From Sphagnum compactum (taxonomy: Eukaryota; Bryophyta; Sphagnopsida; Sphagnales): a stretch of 64,000 nt of DNA. This document shows, in pieces, positions 1 through 10,875 of this stretch. Within the stretch, counting starts at the first letter, position 1. Every line of letters starts with the position of its first letter. Location of the stretch: positions 124,001-188,000 of the forward strand of contig OZ234496.1 of assembly GCA_965153455.1 (NCBI GenBank), given 5' to 3'. The position numbers and the translations under genes were made by a program. A model generated the notes under the pieces. It did not search any database. It was not told where the DNA came from and was given only the letters and a program-made list of their open reading frames with translations.

Positions 1-438
1 TAACACAGTGTGGAGACATCGGTTTAGGATGTATCGGTTTACAGAGCTTTGAGCATTTGGAGGATAGAATCAATGTTGTTTTCGTCTTTCCACTCGCACA
101 CTTCCATGCTTTGGAGGGGGCCACGGGGCGCACGGGGCACGGTGGTTAGATGGCATCGCAAATTCGACTTCATATATACGCCTGAACCCTTATTCTGGCA
201 CTGAGACTCGGTAAGCGCACGGACCGGACGTCTTCGGTGTGTGCAAGAATTTGATCTTGCGTAGATGTTATGTTCGGGAAAACCAATGCGTACACTGAAA
301 TCAGAACTGCATTTTCCTATGGTTCCAGGTTGCAGGTTGGTTTGACTGGGCTCGAGTCATTCGTGTTTTGCCCGTGGACATTGTCGATCACAACTCTTAT
401 GCCTTCTCAAAACATCTGTCCATTATCAATCGATATTC
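1..438. other. 5' flank of the helicase-type gene, no feature
   Basis: I see no gene or repeat here. It is the upstream flank of the zinc-finger ORF that starts at 439. Short overlapping ORFs exist but have no recognisable motif. A promoter may lie here, but I see no convincing TATA box in a fixed position. Confidence 0.3.
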
Positions 439-2332
439 ATGGCCGACTTCCGATGCCCCGAGTGTAACATTTGTTTCGCCACTTCTCATCAACGCGATGG
501 ACATCGCCGAATGGTGCATCAATCAACATGTAAGATTCGTACCACCACCGGTGGAATTATTGTCAATCGATCGATTGACGGCAAATATCCTTGCCCCGTG
601 GAGGGCTGCAAGAGCACATTTGAACGCAGTGACAAGCTCCAGGGCCATTTCAAAGTGCGACATGCGGAACAGAGCGATTCCACCCTAAATCAAGATCTTG
701 ACGACAACGACGCGCAAATTAGGGCAATGTCCCTGGGCATGTTAATCCAGCCGCCCATCGAACAAACACCGGAACTGCTTCGTGATGTGGGCCTTGCGGT
801 TCTCAACATCGCGGATGGCATTCGTCTCCTGTTGTGCAGGGTTTGCGACGTCTGTTTGGAGCCTGAGGCTCGCCGTGTGCATAACCACTTATTGGGGCAC
901 GACAATTGGAGAGCTCCCAAACGACATCGCAACGGTGGCCTCCGTCGCGTGACTGGGATCCCACCTGTTACGGATTTCGCATCGTCGTTCGACGAGATCG
1001 AGTTCACCCAGTTGCAAGACCCTCGCCTGGAAAGGTATACCACATCTCCACGGCAAGAGCTTTTGCCGGTGGTCCCAGGGATAAAGGTTGTGAACGAATA
1101 TCGATGCGAGGCGGATGGATGTGCGTACTATTCCGCCACCAAGAAGATTATGGGCAATCATTGTCGGGCCAAACATTTCTTTTTACCGGTTCATGCCAAC
1201 GGTCAACCGTGTCAGGTGCAGCGCCTTTTCAAAAAGGTTGGGTACACCGCGTATTTTGGTGTGGACCACCAAAATGTGGAGCTCGAAGGCGATCCAGCAG
1301 GGCTCCATCTGAAGGAGCAGGTGCACGTTTCGTTGCAGGCCCACCAATGTTCCGTGCGGAACGCGGCACCAAATCCATCCATTCGTGAATTGAGTCCATG
1401 GCTGAGAATGTCTCGTTGGCACGAGCTCACCATCAACCACATCATTCCGGAAGGTACGCCGTTGGACCGCATCAAGCGAGCGAGCGTGCTTCCGAACCCA
1501 ATCAGCGGGGAATCCAATTTGGATCGTTTGCCCTCGATGGTCCAAGCGTATTTGGAGAATGCGCAGGCCATGATCGGTCGTGTGCCATACCATCTCAGGC
1601 GGTTGGTCGTTTCAATGGTAGATTCCCCCCTGGCCGCAGTGGGGCTCAACCAACTTTGGGTGCCATCCACCATAACCAGATATTGTACATTAATGACCAA
1701 GCTGCTCACTATGATGGTCCGATCTAGGGACAGTGCCCGATGGATGACAAGCCATTCGTCAACGTTCTGGGCGATTTGCATTCGGATCTCGGAGATGCGC
1801 TGGAGAATCTCATCTCTCACATCCGAAGTCGACGAGACGCGGACAGGGATGACGAAGATCTCGTTCCCATCCACACGGTGTTGCTCCACATTTGCAGACC
1901 GCCGACGTGTCCGGTTGTTCAACACGGGCTCCAAACCGGTTGTCCGATAATCAAGTTCTTGATCGTGAACGGCTTGAAGTCGGACCCTTCGTTGACCAAC
2001 TTCGCGTTCGAACACGTTCGACGCGTGTCGGGTCCCGTAGCCATTCTCCAGTATTGGTGGAGATGCACGATCCTCATGTAGCTGGTGCGTCCGATGTGGC
2101 AGCCCGATCACCCCCCCATCCCGTGGTGCGAAGCCGATGAGTGGCTCGCTTGCGTTCGCAAGAACGCCAAGGACACACCGTTCAGCAGACTGCGGGAGAC
2201 CATGCGCCTCGCGGGGGCGGTGCCGGGCGACGAACCCTACATCCCTAGATTCGTTCGGATCGGTCCCATGGCGTGCACGATCGATGGTCAAGCCGTCACC
2301 ATCGACACTTTACGAAACCTGGTCGACGAACT
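439..2332 (+). pseudogene. Telomere-linked-helicase-type gene, N-terminal part (C2H2 zinc fingers), broken
   Basis: From the ATG at 439 an uninterrupted frame gives four C2H2-like fingers: residues 6-27 (C-x2-C-x12-H-x4-H), 52-75 (C-x4-C-x12-H-x4-H), a weaker one near 132-155, and one near 223-247. The next region has the W-L-x-x-x-x-W pattern seen before the recombinase core of fungal telomere-linked helicases (TLH). Reading breaks near 1690-1740: the protein-like frame changes to the one that continues at 1740 (start M-D-D-K-P-F). That frame meets an in-frame TAG at 2079-2081 and then runs on to 2332, where a solo LTR interrupts it. The reading resumes in the same phase after the LTR. Known of the family: TLH-type proteins combine zinc fingers, a tyrosine-recombinase-like core and a RecQ helicase, and are typical of fungal subtelomeres. 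Seen here: one frameshift, one stop, one insertion and a 3' truncation, so no working product is expected. An unrecognised intron could explain the frame change but no GT..AG pair fits. The family call is by motif order only. Confidence 0.7.
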
Positions 2333-3287
2333 TGACGCGCTCCCAAGTTCCTTGTAGACCCACTTGAGGGTCCAAGTATGCGGCAATGCGGAAGGAGTTG
2401 GAACTTGGAACCGCTCCCTAGCTCACAACACTTGGAGGGGTAGAGGGGCGTGTTGGAGCTCCGGGATGGGACTAGGAAGAATTGACAAGCTTATTCACTC
2501 ACACGGGCCTGCACACAACCCACACAAAGTGGTTAGTGCATAGTTGGAGCACCTTTGGTGCTAGGACGAACCACGGGCAACACGGACACACAAGACTCAC
2601 CACGGCCCGGACTTGGGGGGGGAAGCCACCACCTTCCCCCTTATAGTATACTCTGCAGCTCTCCACGGAGGCTACATCCAAATGGCTATTTTTCCCGGGA
2701 CTCGCACATGGGAGTCCCGAAATCGCGCCAAGTGGGACTCCTGCGACTTTGAAGCCCCATAACTTTGCAAGCAGACCTCAGATCGCGATGCGGTCTGAAG
2801 CAAAGTTGTAGCTCTCGTCGAGAGCTTTCCAACGATATGTGGCACGCCCCTTGCAGCTAAGTAAATCGGGTCGATTCCCGACTTTTAGTGGTCGGGAGTC
2901 AAACTGGCAGTTCGACTCCCGACCCTTCTTTTGGTCATAACTTGTGTTTCAGAGATCCAAATGAGCCATGCGAGCCCATTTTAGCATCTACGCTCCAAAA
3001 GCTTTCCAATGATATAAAGAACGTCACAAGACGTTGAATTTTGACCCCTCAAACCGCTCTCTGAAGTTTTAGGAGTCCACCGGGACTCCATCTCCCAAAG
3101 TGGGAGTTGCCTTGGGAGTGTGAGGGTTCACTCCCTCATACTCCCTCACACTTTCTAACACTCCCGGGAGTGTGTGATGTGACTCCCGGGCTTCCTCTTG
3201 CCTTAACTTTCGGGCTTCCTTCCTTTTGGCCCGCAATCTTGCAACCCCCTTAGCCTTGGCCGCGAGCCCAAAGCTAGGGTTGCGACA
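2333..3287 (-). mobile_element. Solo LTR (subfamily B) inserted in the helicase-type gene
   Basis: On the minus strand this 955-bp segment begins TGTCGCAACCC and ends GCGCGTCA, the same termini as the other LTRs in this window. It is flanked by a perfect 5-bp target-site duplication, GAACT, at 2328-2332 and 3288-3292. No internal element sequence is present, so it is a solo LTR left by LTR-LTR recombination. LTR plus one duplication is 960 bp, a multiple of three, and the host reading frame is the same on both sides. Its closest relative here is the 3' LTR at 32759-33847. Confidence 0.93.
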
Positions 3288-4586
3288 GAACTGCTCCGTG
3301 GGGCAAATCGGGTGATGAGAAACCAATTGTTGCTAGGACGCCGGACAACCTGGATCGATCGGGTGATAGCGGAGGGTAGCGTCGCGGACAGGGCGAACGA
3401 ATACGAAGTCGGGTATTCTTTCTTGTCGGATGCCCGTAACGAATTTCATCGTCACGGACAAGATCTTGCCATCCACCTTTTCAGCGATCGGCGTACCCGA
3501 GGTCTTTTCGTCAAAGGCACAGAAGGCGACCGATCCATCGTATGGAATCAAAATGCCTTGGCGATGTGGGCCAAGGCGGCGGATCGTTTGCACGCGTTGT
3601 TATTTTTGCTCATGCATTTCACTGCCGGCACTCCTCCTCGCGGCGAGGAGTACAAGAGCTACCTCCTTCGCAACACGGAGCATTCCGAGAGGACATTTTA
3701 TTGGTCCGCCGGCACCATCATGACCTTCCAGAGATACCACAAGGGCGCCAATGCAGGGCGGCCGGTCAAACTAATACCCCGTTTCCTACCCCCAGAACTC
3801 AATTCGCTCTTCATCGAATATATGTTGTTGGTGAGGCCGGTGCAGTCCTTCATCGCGGGTTTGTGCGGAAACATTGACGCGGCCCGACAACACATGGACC
3901 TTTGGGCCATTCAACGAGATGTCGCCATGGACGACGAAGATGTTTCCCGTTTGGTGGCCACGGCGTTCCTTGAGCATGCAAATCTCGATCTGGGGATCGC
4001 GGATTATCGTCACCTGGCCGCTTACTTCGGTAGTGCCATCAAGCAAAGTTATTGCACGGAATTTCCCATCGACGAGACGTCGGGGCACTCTTCGACCACG
4101 GCCGCACGACAGTACGCCAATTGTTCCAACGATCACAGATTCATGGACCGTCAACAGATGTACACGTACAGATTGGCCGCCAAAGCGTGGCATCGCTTGT
4201 TGCAACTCGACCGAAGCCCGGTCCGAAACCTTCCGACCGGTGGTTCGATCGACGAGGTTCCTGTGGGTGTCGACCAACCCGATGGCCATTGTTCGTCGCA
4301 ACCCCAGTGCGCCTCTCTCCTCGCATCTCTCGTGTGTTCGGTCACACAGACCATCCCTCAACCGACCTTGCCGCCACCGCCCGAGGATCAAACGCACGAA
4401 GTGCGTTCTCTGCGAGCTCTTCGTCCACTGGGCCACGCACATTGGACGTGCAAGGAACAAGGTTTGGCCGTGACGTTGGTCCTGGAAAACAAGGTCGATG
4501 TTTTGGTGGTCATGCCCACCGGACACGGCAAATCGGCTATGTTCATGATCCCGCCGATGGTGACAGCTCGCACCGTCATCGAATGA
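3288..4586 (+). pseudogene. Telomere-linked-helicase-type gene, recombinase-like core and start of RecQ domain
   Basis: This continues the gene interrupted by the solo LTR; the open frame containing the ATG at 3312 is in phase with the upstream part. Counting from that methionine, residues ~100-107 read T-A-G-T-P-P-R-G, like the first arginine box of tyrosine recombinases. Residues ~237-275 hold D-Y-R-H-L-A and G-H-S-S-T-T-A-x-x-x-Y, matching the second conserved box with histidine and the catalytic-type tyrosine. Residues 401-408 read M-P-T-G-H-G-K-S, the Walker A motif that opens a RecQ helicase domain. The frame then stops at a TGA where a tandem array begins (4581), so DEAH and all later helicase motifs are missing. 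Known: in TLH-type proteins the recombinase-like core precedes the helicase. Inferred: the gene was truncated by array formation or rearrangement. The recombinase assignment is weaker than the helicase start. Confidence 0.72.
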
Positions 4587-6244
4587 GGACCTTAGTGATG
4601 TTTTGGATTGGCTAATGTATCATGAGTGCTTCTCAACATGTTTATTGAGTCTCAGATTGTTGCCAGAATAATGCAAGATAAATGCAGGGTGCAGATTTTG
4701 TAGAGCTGTTTGTGGACATTTTTTGCGGAGAGATTATGGTATACTTGTCCGTACTACTTTTGTTTTTTCAAAAGCTCCGCCCTCTTACTTCTGCTTCTAG
4801 AACCAGCACTGAGTTTGGTTCGAGTTCTGCCTCTAGAGTCAAGACTAAGATAGGTTCGGGTTGCAGCTGCGAATCTTGTTTTGAACCCGGATTCGGATAT
4901 CAGACTATAGCTTGAATGAGGACACTACCGATGTTTTGGATTAGCTAATGTATCATGAGTGCTTATCAACATCTTTATTGAGTCTTCGGATTGCTGCCAG
5001 AATAATGCAAGAGAAATATAGGATGCAGATTTTGTATAGCTGTTTGTGGACATTTTTTGTGGAGAGATTATGGTATACTTGTCCATACTACATTTGTTTT
5101 TTCAAAAGCTCTGGCCTTTTGACTTCTGCTTCTAGAACCAACACTCAGTTTGGTTCGAGTTCTGCCTCTAGACTCAAGACTAAGTTTGGTTCAGGTTGTA
5201 GCTGCGGATCTTGTTTTGAACCCGGATTTGGATATCAGACTGCAGCTTGAATGAGGACCCTCGTGATGTTTTGGATTCGCTAATGTATCATGAATGCTTG
5301 TCAACATCTTTATTGAGTCTTCAGATTGCTGCCAGAATAAAGCAAGAGAAATGCAGGATGCAGATTTTGTATAGTTGTTTGTGGACATTTTTTGTGGAGA
5401 GATTATGGTGTACTTTTTCCATACTACTTTTGGTTTTTCAAGAGCTCCGGCCTTTTACTTCTGCTTCTAGAACCAACACTCAGTCTGGTTCGAGTTCTGC
5501 TTCTAGACTCAAGACTAAGTTTGGTTCGGGTTGGAGCTGCGGACCTTGTTTGGAACTCGGATTCGGATATCAGACTGCAACTTGAATGAGGACCCTAGTG
5601 ATGTTTTGGATTGGCTAATGTATCATGAGTGCTTGTCAACATCTTTATTGAGTCTTCGGATTGCTGCCAGAATAATGCAAGAGACATGCAGGATGCAGAT
5701 TTTGTATAGTTGTTTGTGGACATTTTTTGTGGAAAGATTATGGTATACTTTTCCATACTACATTTTTTTTTTCAAAAGCTCCGGCCTTTTCCTTCTGCTT
5801 CTAGAACCAACACTAAGTTTGGTTCGAGTTCTGCCTCTAGACTCAAGACTAAGTTCGGTTCGGGTTGTAGCTGCGGATCTTGTTTGGAACCCAAATTCGG
5901 ATATCAGACTGCAGCTCGAATGAGGACACTGGTGATGTTTTGGATTGGCTAATGTATCATGAGTGCTTGTCAACATCTTTATTGAGTCTTCGGATTGCTG
6001 CCAGAAAAATGCAAGAGAGATGCAGGATGCTGATTTTGTATAGCTGTTTGTGGACATTTTTTGTGGAGAGATTATGGTATACTTGTCCATACTACATTTG
6101 TTTTTTCAAAAGCTCCGGCCTTTTCCTTCTGCTTCTAGAACCAACACTGAGTTTGGTTCAAGTTATGCTTCTAGACTCAAGAGTAAGTTTGGTTCGGGTT
6201 GCAGCTGCGGATCTTGTTTTGAACCCGGATTCGGATATCAGACA
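4581..6244 (+). repeat. Tandem array, five units of ~334 bp
   Basis: Units start at 4581, 4914, 5249, 5584 and 5918, each with GAATGAGGAC. They are 333, 335, 335 and 334 bp, and the last is ~327 bp and lacks its end. Units agree closely with scattered substitutions. ORFs of 65-177 codons run across unit borders in more than one frame, as expected of a satellite with few stops rather than of a protein. The first unit supplies the stop codon that truncates the helicase-type gene. I do not recognise the repeat. Confidence 0.93.
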
Positions 6245-9072
6245 TCGAAGAAGGTTGTTTGACTTCTTCCAAGCCTTTTTGATCTCATATCTTGGATATC
6301 ATAATCGTATTGAAAGCACAACAGTTTCAGAAAGTCACCGTTTACCCTCCTCCAACTTCGACCGAAGTTCTGGACACCTTGCTTTGGCAACACAAACAGA
6401 GATAGGTTTTTGAGTATTCAGAGCATGCATAGTGTCTACATTTCAGCTGATTGCTTGTCTTTCTTGGAGTTTTCTTCTCGTGCCGCGAGCCTGGGAGGAA
6501 GACGGGTTTCTCGGAATGGACGATGTGTTTTTCAGGACTTTTGTTCACAATAGTTGCAACGAGATTTGTTTCTCAGTTATGAGTGAGTGTTTCGACTACT
6601 TTGGAGTGGTTGGGTGCTCTTTTCGTACAACAGTTGCTGGGGGTTGGTGCAGGTCGTTGGGTTCGTTTATAGCTCTGAGTTATGTGCATCATGTGGATTG
6701 TGTTTACATCAATTCCTCCGAGAAGGTTGACGACCCTTGTTCCTGATCTGCAAGGTCAATTCTGCAACTACCGAGACAGCTGATAGAAGGACTGGTCTCA
6801 ATTGGTCAACGGCCAGAAAGAAGATTTGAAACCTGTATGATGTATGAACTAGAGCAAATGTGGATTTCTGAAAGTACCCAATTGTGCATGGATATGGCGG
6901 ATAAGTCAACTTATGGGGAAGGCAGAGGTCACATTTGCAGAGCGTTTCACTTCGGGTAATCAACAACAGGCCATGGCAGCACCAAGACCAATTCGCCAAA
7001 CAACCCCTCACAGTCTGACCGGGTATTGGCGAAAAATGATTACCATCATCGAACATGGGTTTGCATTTTTAGTGGTTTTGTATGGAGGCATCCCTTTCAC
7101 CTTAAAGAGCCAAATCCCAGTGCAAAAATTGTTGCTGTCAGTGCAAAAGGGGTTGATACATTCATAAGGCGAGAAGCATCAGAGCCTCCAATGTTGTGCT
7201 GCGGTCGTATTACTTACTGGAAATTTGAAGCTCATTGAGATGCACCGTAGATTTCTGGTGTACAATTGTGAGTTCTAAATTCAGGTTCCATCTTGCTCTT
7301 GTGCAGGGTTTTTCACCGGGCGTTCATCGATACTGATCTTAGCATTTAATTTGGCGGCATACTACAATTAGATGGGGATTACAGAAAGATGAAATATTTG
7401 ACTTATTTGCAGACCATTTTCTTAACTTTCAGGCACTATCTTATTGCCTTACTCGCGTTTATCCTCTCTATCGACCAATTCACTCAGAGACAATCACCAA
7501 ATGTTTTGTTTAGGAGGGCAATTTGTAACTTTCCTTTCGAAGGTGGATGCAGAGAGATTGTCCGAACGTTCCTCTCCTGTGGCGTGCATGGTCTGATGGG
7601 TGCATAGCTCGGTGGCGCTGGTGCTTATCCATATGTACATGTATGGATGGAACCTGTACATGCGGAAGTGTGCTCGCATGGACTACACTTTCATCTTTGA
7701 GTTTTCCCGTGGTTCCGAGCTTCACTATGAGGAAGCCCTCGTGGTCTGCACAGCACTAACCACTGTGCTTATAGGAGCTACGGTGACGCATTTGAGCATC
7801 CATTCAATGCTGTTTCATGCACAAGCGTCCGCTGATGTTGACCTCATTCATTCTTGTGGCAGTTATGTTGGTCGGTTGCAAAACTGGATATCCTCACGTT
7901 CTGAAGAGCAAATCTGGCTTGAAAAACTTCCAAACCAGATTTGCTCTAGACCAGTTGAATGCAACGCTTCTTGCCTCATCGTATGTATAGGACTTGGAAA
8001 CACTTTCTCATGGGTCAATTCCGGGGCCTCCCATGGTTTTAATGAATTGCAATAGAGTTGCCACCCGTGTACCATCTATGGCGGTCGTTCGGCGTTCGAT
8101 TCATTCTCCTTCCTTACACCCCCTTAGGAAGGTTTGCTCCTTGTGACTCACACGCAATATTTTCACCAATTGATAGTCGGTCGGTCTAAATGACTAACGA
8201 ACGAGTGACGTATTCTATGCTGACTGGTTCCTTCTGAACAAATTTTGTCGAATGATTGATTCGTGATGAAGCTCGTAAGCTGGCAAAGTCGGTGGATCTG
8301 GCAGTAAACCTGGGATAAATCAGAAATCCTATACTTGGGACGATGTTGAATTCGTTACAGGCAACGGTATCGATATCGAGAGCGAAAGTCTTGATCACGG
8401 TGAGGATATTTGTCCGAGTAGACAAAGTAGTCATCGGATCGATGTTTTGGAACTTCGTCGGCATGGTTCTTCACATGTTCCCCAGATATTTGGAGCTGCC
8501 TGCAGAAGAAATGCAATGTTCTTTTTTATTGTGGAATGTTTTACGCAGATGTTGAAATTTTGTGAGTTAGACCAAATTTCAATTTTGGACGAAGTGGTAG
8601 TTGGTGCGTGAACCATGTGGCTTGCCCAGGGAATTACGGCGGAGGTTTGAACCAAGGTGTTCTAAATCGTCGCGGAGGCTCTAGGTGCAGGATGTTGCCT
8701 GCCTGAAGTTTTGTAATTCCATAACAGGAGTTGTGCTTCTGTTCGACTAGGTTTTAGGGTGCGCCTTGTGAATTGGGTCAGTGGAAACGTTCTCCGATAG
8801 ATAGTACTGTTTATGGATGAAGTAACCCTGGGTATTGATTATCGTTTGTTAAACCTGGGATACGGACACAGAGTTTATAAACATGTTGTTGCGATATCAT
8901 ATGTCTTGCAACCCACGGTGCGCCCTGGGCAATTTACGAATGCTTTTGCTGCGATGTGCCCATAACACATTTACGACGCCATAAGTTCCACAGAGAATAC
9001 GACATAGACTTACTGTGGAACATCCTATTTGCAATTGTGTCGTTTAAACCCTAATACAGTACATCTTGTTAG
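6245..9072. other. Unassigned region, no supported gene
   Basis: Only short ORFs without recognisable domains occur in either strand. The one clear structural feature is a perfect inverted repeat at 7905-7947, listed separately. Base composition is mixed and not repetitive at the scale I can see. It could hold a decayed gene: a few stretches, for example around 6913-7167, read like protein but break quickly. Confidence 0.3.
7905..7947. repeat. Perfect 13-bp inverted repeat (hairpin)
   Basis: AGAGCAAATCTGG at 7905-7917 is the exact reverse complement of 7935-7947, with a 17-nt loop. No T-tract follows, so it is not an obvious terminator. It resembles in layout the hairpin of the 647-bp array (arms starting AGAGC and ending in CTGG or CCAG) but is not the same sequence. 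Confidence 0.85.
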
Positions 9073-9444
9073 TAGACAGCTACAATCTGCATTGCGCGAC
9101 GGTGATCAATCGAGTGCAACATGATTCGTCGAAGAAACACACATGTAGTCGTGTCTAAAATGAATGAAGGTTATGTGCGAGAAACTTAAAAACAGTATAA
9201 TCTGTGAAACTTGGCTGAGTCTGATGGAGAGAGGATTAAACCGATGACCCCAAGTCATTCCTCGCGAACTGAATGTGACTGGCATTGACTCGAACTACTT
9301 CTCGTTGCTTATCTCCGTTGATGTTTGTTTGGGCAGTCCGGTGGGTGAACTCTTGGGCTCGCATAACACCGAAAAAGAAGTAGCCCACTACCGAAATCAT
9401 GCACGAGTTCCTTGGGCTCTTTACCCGCAGCTTGATCGATCGAG
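9073..9444 (+). repeat. Dispersed repeat R1, copy 1 (diverged)
   Basis: This ~370-bp stretch aligns by eye, with many substitutions and small gaps, to 51743-52115 and in part to 56311-56549. Shared blocks include AAACCGATGACCCCAAGTCA, a block around GAACTACTTCT, and GCTTGATCGATCGAG at the 3' end. No terminal repeats or coding domain are visible. It may be part of a non-autonomous transposon or of a repeated gene fragment; the class is unknown. Confidence 0.75.
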
Positions 9445-10375
9445 TTTTGTTTTTCCTTTCTTATCCTCTTTGTTCTCGTGGAACCCTTGGCTTAGTACAG
9501 CCGGAACCCTGGCTGCTTCAGGTCGTCTTCTCGGCCTTCCTATCGTGTGCTGTCATCGTTACGGCGGGCATGAACCCTGCAAGCCTGCGTTCAAATCTGC
9601 GGAGAGATAAGAACAACGATCAAAAAACACTTACACTTCAGAAATTATTTCTCGTTTTGTGGTTATTATTGAAGAACAAGGCTATTCGAAAATAAAACAA
9701 AATAGCCTGAGAAACTAAAAAAAATAAAAAAAAGGGGGAAAGAAAGAATTATCAGAAAAAATATTAGTAATCTTTTTCGTTTTGTGGAAATGAAATTTCA
9801 CTTTCTAATTATTATTTAGAAAACCTTTTTGAAAAAACAAATGAAAAAAAAATTGAAAAAAGAAAAAGAGAAGGAATGCATAAAACACAAAGAAAAAAGA
9901 AAAAAAGACCCAAACAAAAAAAAGAAAAGAAATGGGGATCTTATATTGTTATATAGTAAAGGACGTCATGGACGAAATGAAGCTTTCCATCCATCCGTCC
10001 GTCGCGTCATCCATCTTGTCATCTGTCCCGTCATCCATCCAAACACAACAAATATATATCTTAAAAAGGGACCCTAAATGTACCCATTTCCCCGTCCTCC
10101 TTCCACCCTAAACCCATATATCTAGGGGAAAAAATGTACCCATTTCCCCCCTCCCCCTCAACAGTAAAAAAAAAAATTAAAAAAATGCATCAAGGTGCAC
10201 CCCTAAACCCCCCCCTCGCACAATCAACCCAATATAAACCCTGCCCCTTCTCCACAGTAAAAAGTAATTCCTAAAACTTACGAGCAATAAAAAAAGTAAC
10301 AAAACTTACCCTTTTAGCAGTAAAAAGTAATTTACAAAACTTACGACCAGTAAAAAAAGTAACTAAAAGTAACTA

Positions 10376-10500
10376 AAAGTGAAAAAAGTCAACAAAAACC
10401 GCCTGGCACTGCGTAAAAATAGCCCGGCACTCCTGTGTATTTTCTCTGGTCAAACAGCCCCCAGCCCCCGGCATTACACTCGTAATGCTCCGATTACTAA
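10376..10500 (+). repeat. Palindrome-ended dispersed repeat R2, copy 1
   Basis: This copy runs from AAAGTGAAAAAAGTCAACAA to a terminal palindrome, GCATTAC-actc-GTAATGC near 10472-10489. Other copies are at 10745-10875 and 17380-17510, and diverged ones at about 21703-21810 and 22047-22100. One frame is conserved between copies 1 and 3 (V-N-K, S-P-A-L, G-Q-T-A-P-S-P), which may only reflect nucleotide identity. A miniature inverted-repeat or foldback element is possible. Confidence 0.7.
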
Positions 10501-10744
10501 GATAGGGAAAAACCCAACCTCCACCCCCCTCCCCCTCCCCTCCAATAATAAAAAAAATCAAGGCGCACCCTCTCCCCCTAAACAATGAAGAAATATAACT
10601 AAATGATTCCCCTGGCCGTTCTCAACAGTAAAAAAAGTAATTTATGAAAGTTACAAACAATAAAAAAAGTAACAAAAAATAACAAACACTAAACCTTCAA
10701 CAATAAAAAATAATTTGAAAAAGTTATAAGTAGTAAAAAAAGTA

Positions 10745-10875
10745 ACAAAAAATGAAAAAAGTCAACAAAAAAAGCCTCAGCATTACACTAAAAAGCCTCA
10801 GCACCACTGTGTATTTTTGGTGGTCAAAGAGCCTCAAGCCTCAGGCATCGCGAGCGTAATGCTCGGATCATATGT
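10745..10875 (+). repeat. Palindrome-ended dispersed repeat R2, copy 2
   Basis: Same layout as the copy 250 bp upstream: a GTCAACAAAA start, two CCTCAGCA-type blocks, GGTGGTCAAA, and an imperfect terminal palindrome, GGCATCGCGAGCGTAATGC. Confidence 0.7.

Noticed and set aside
1212-2291. 359-codon minus-strand ORF
   Set aside because: Antisense to the zinc-finger/helicase-type gene, whose plus strand carries recognisable motifs in the same region.
3786-4526. 246-codon minus-strand ORF
   Set aside because: Antisense to the recombinase-like and helicase start region; no motif of its own.
9829-10077. Lysine-rich ORF
   Set aside because: Produced by A-rich low-complexity sequence.
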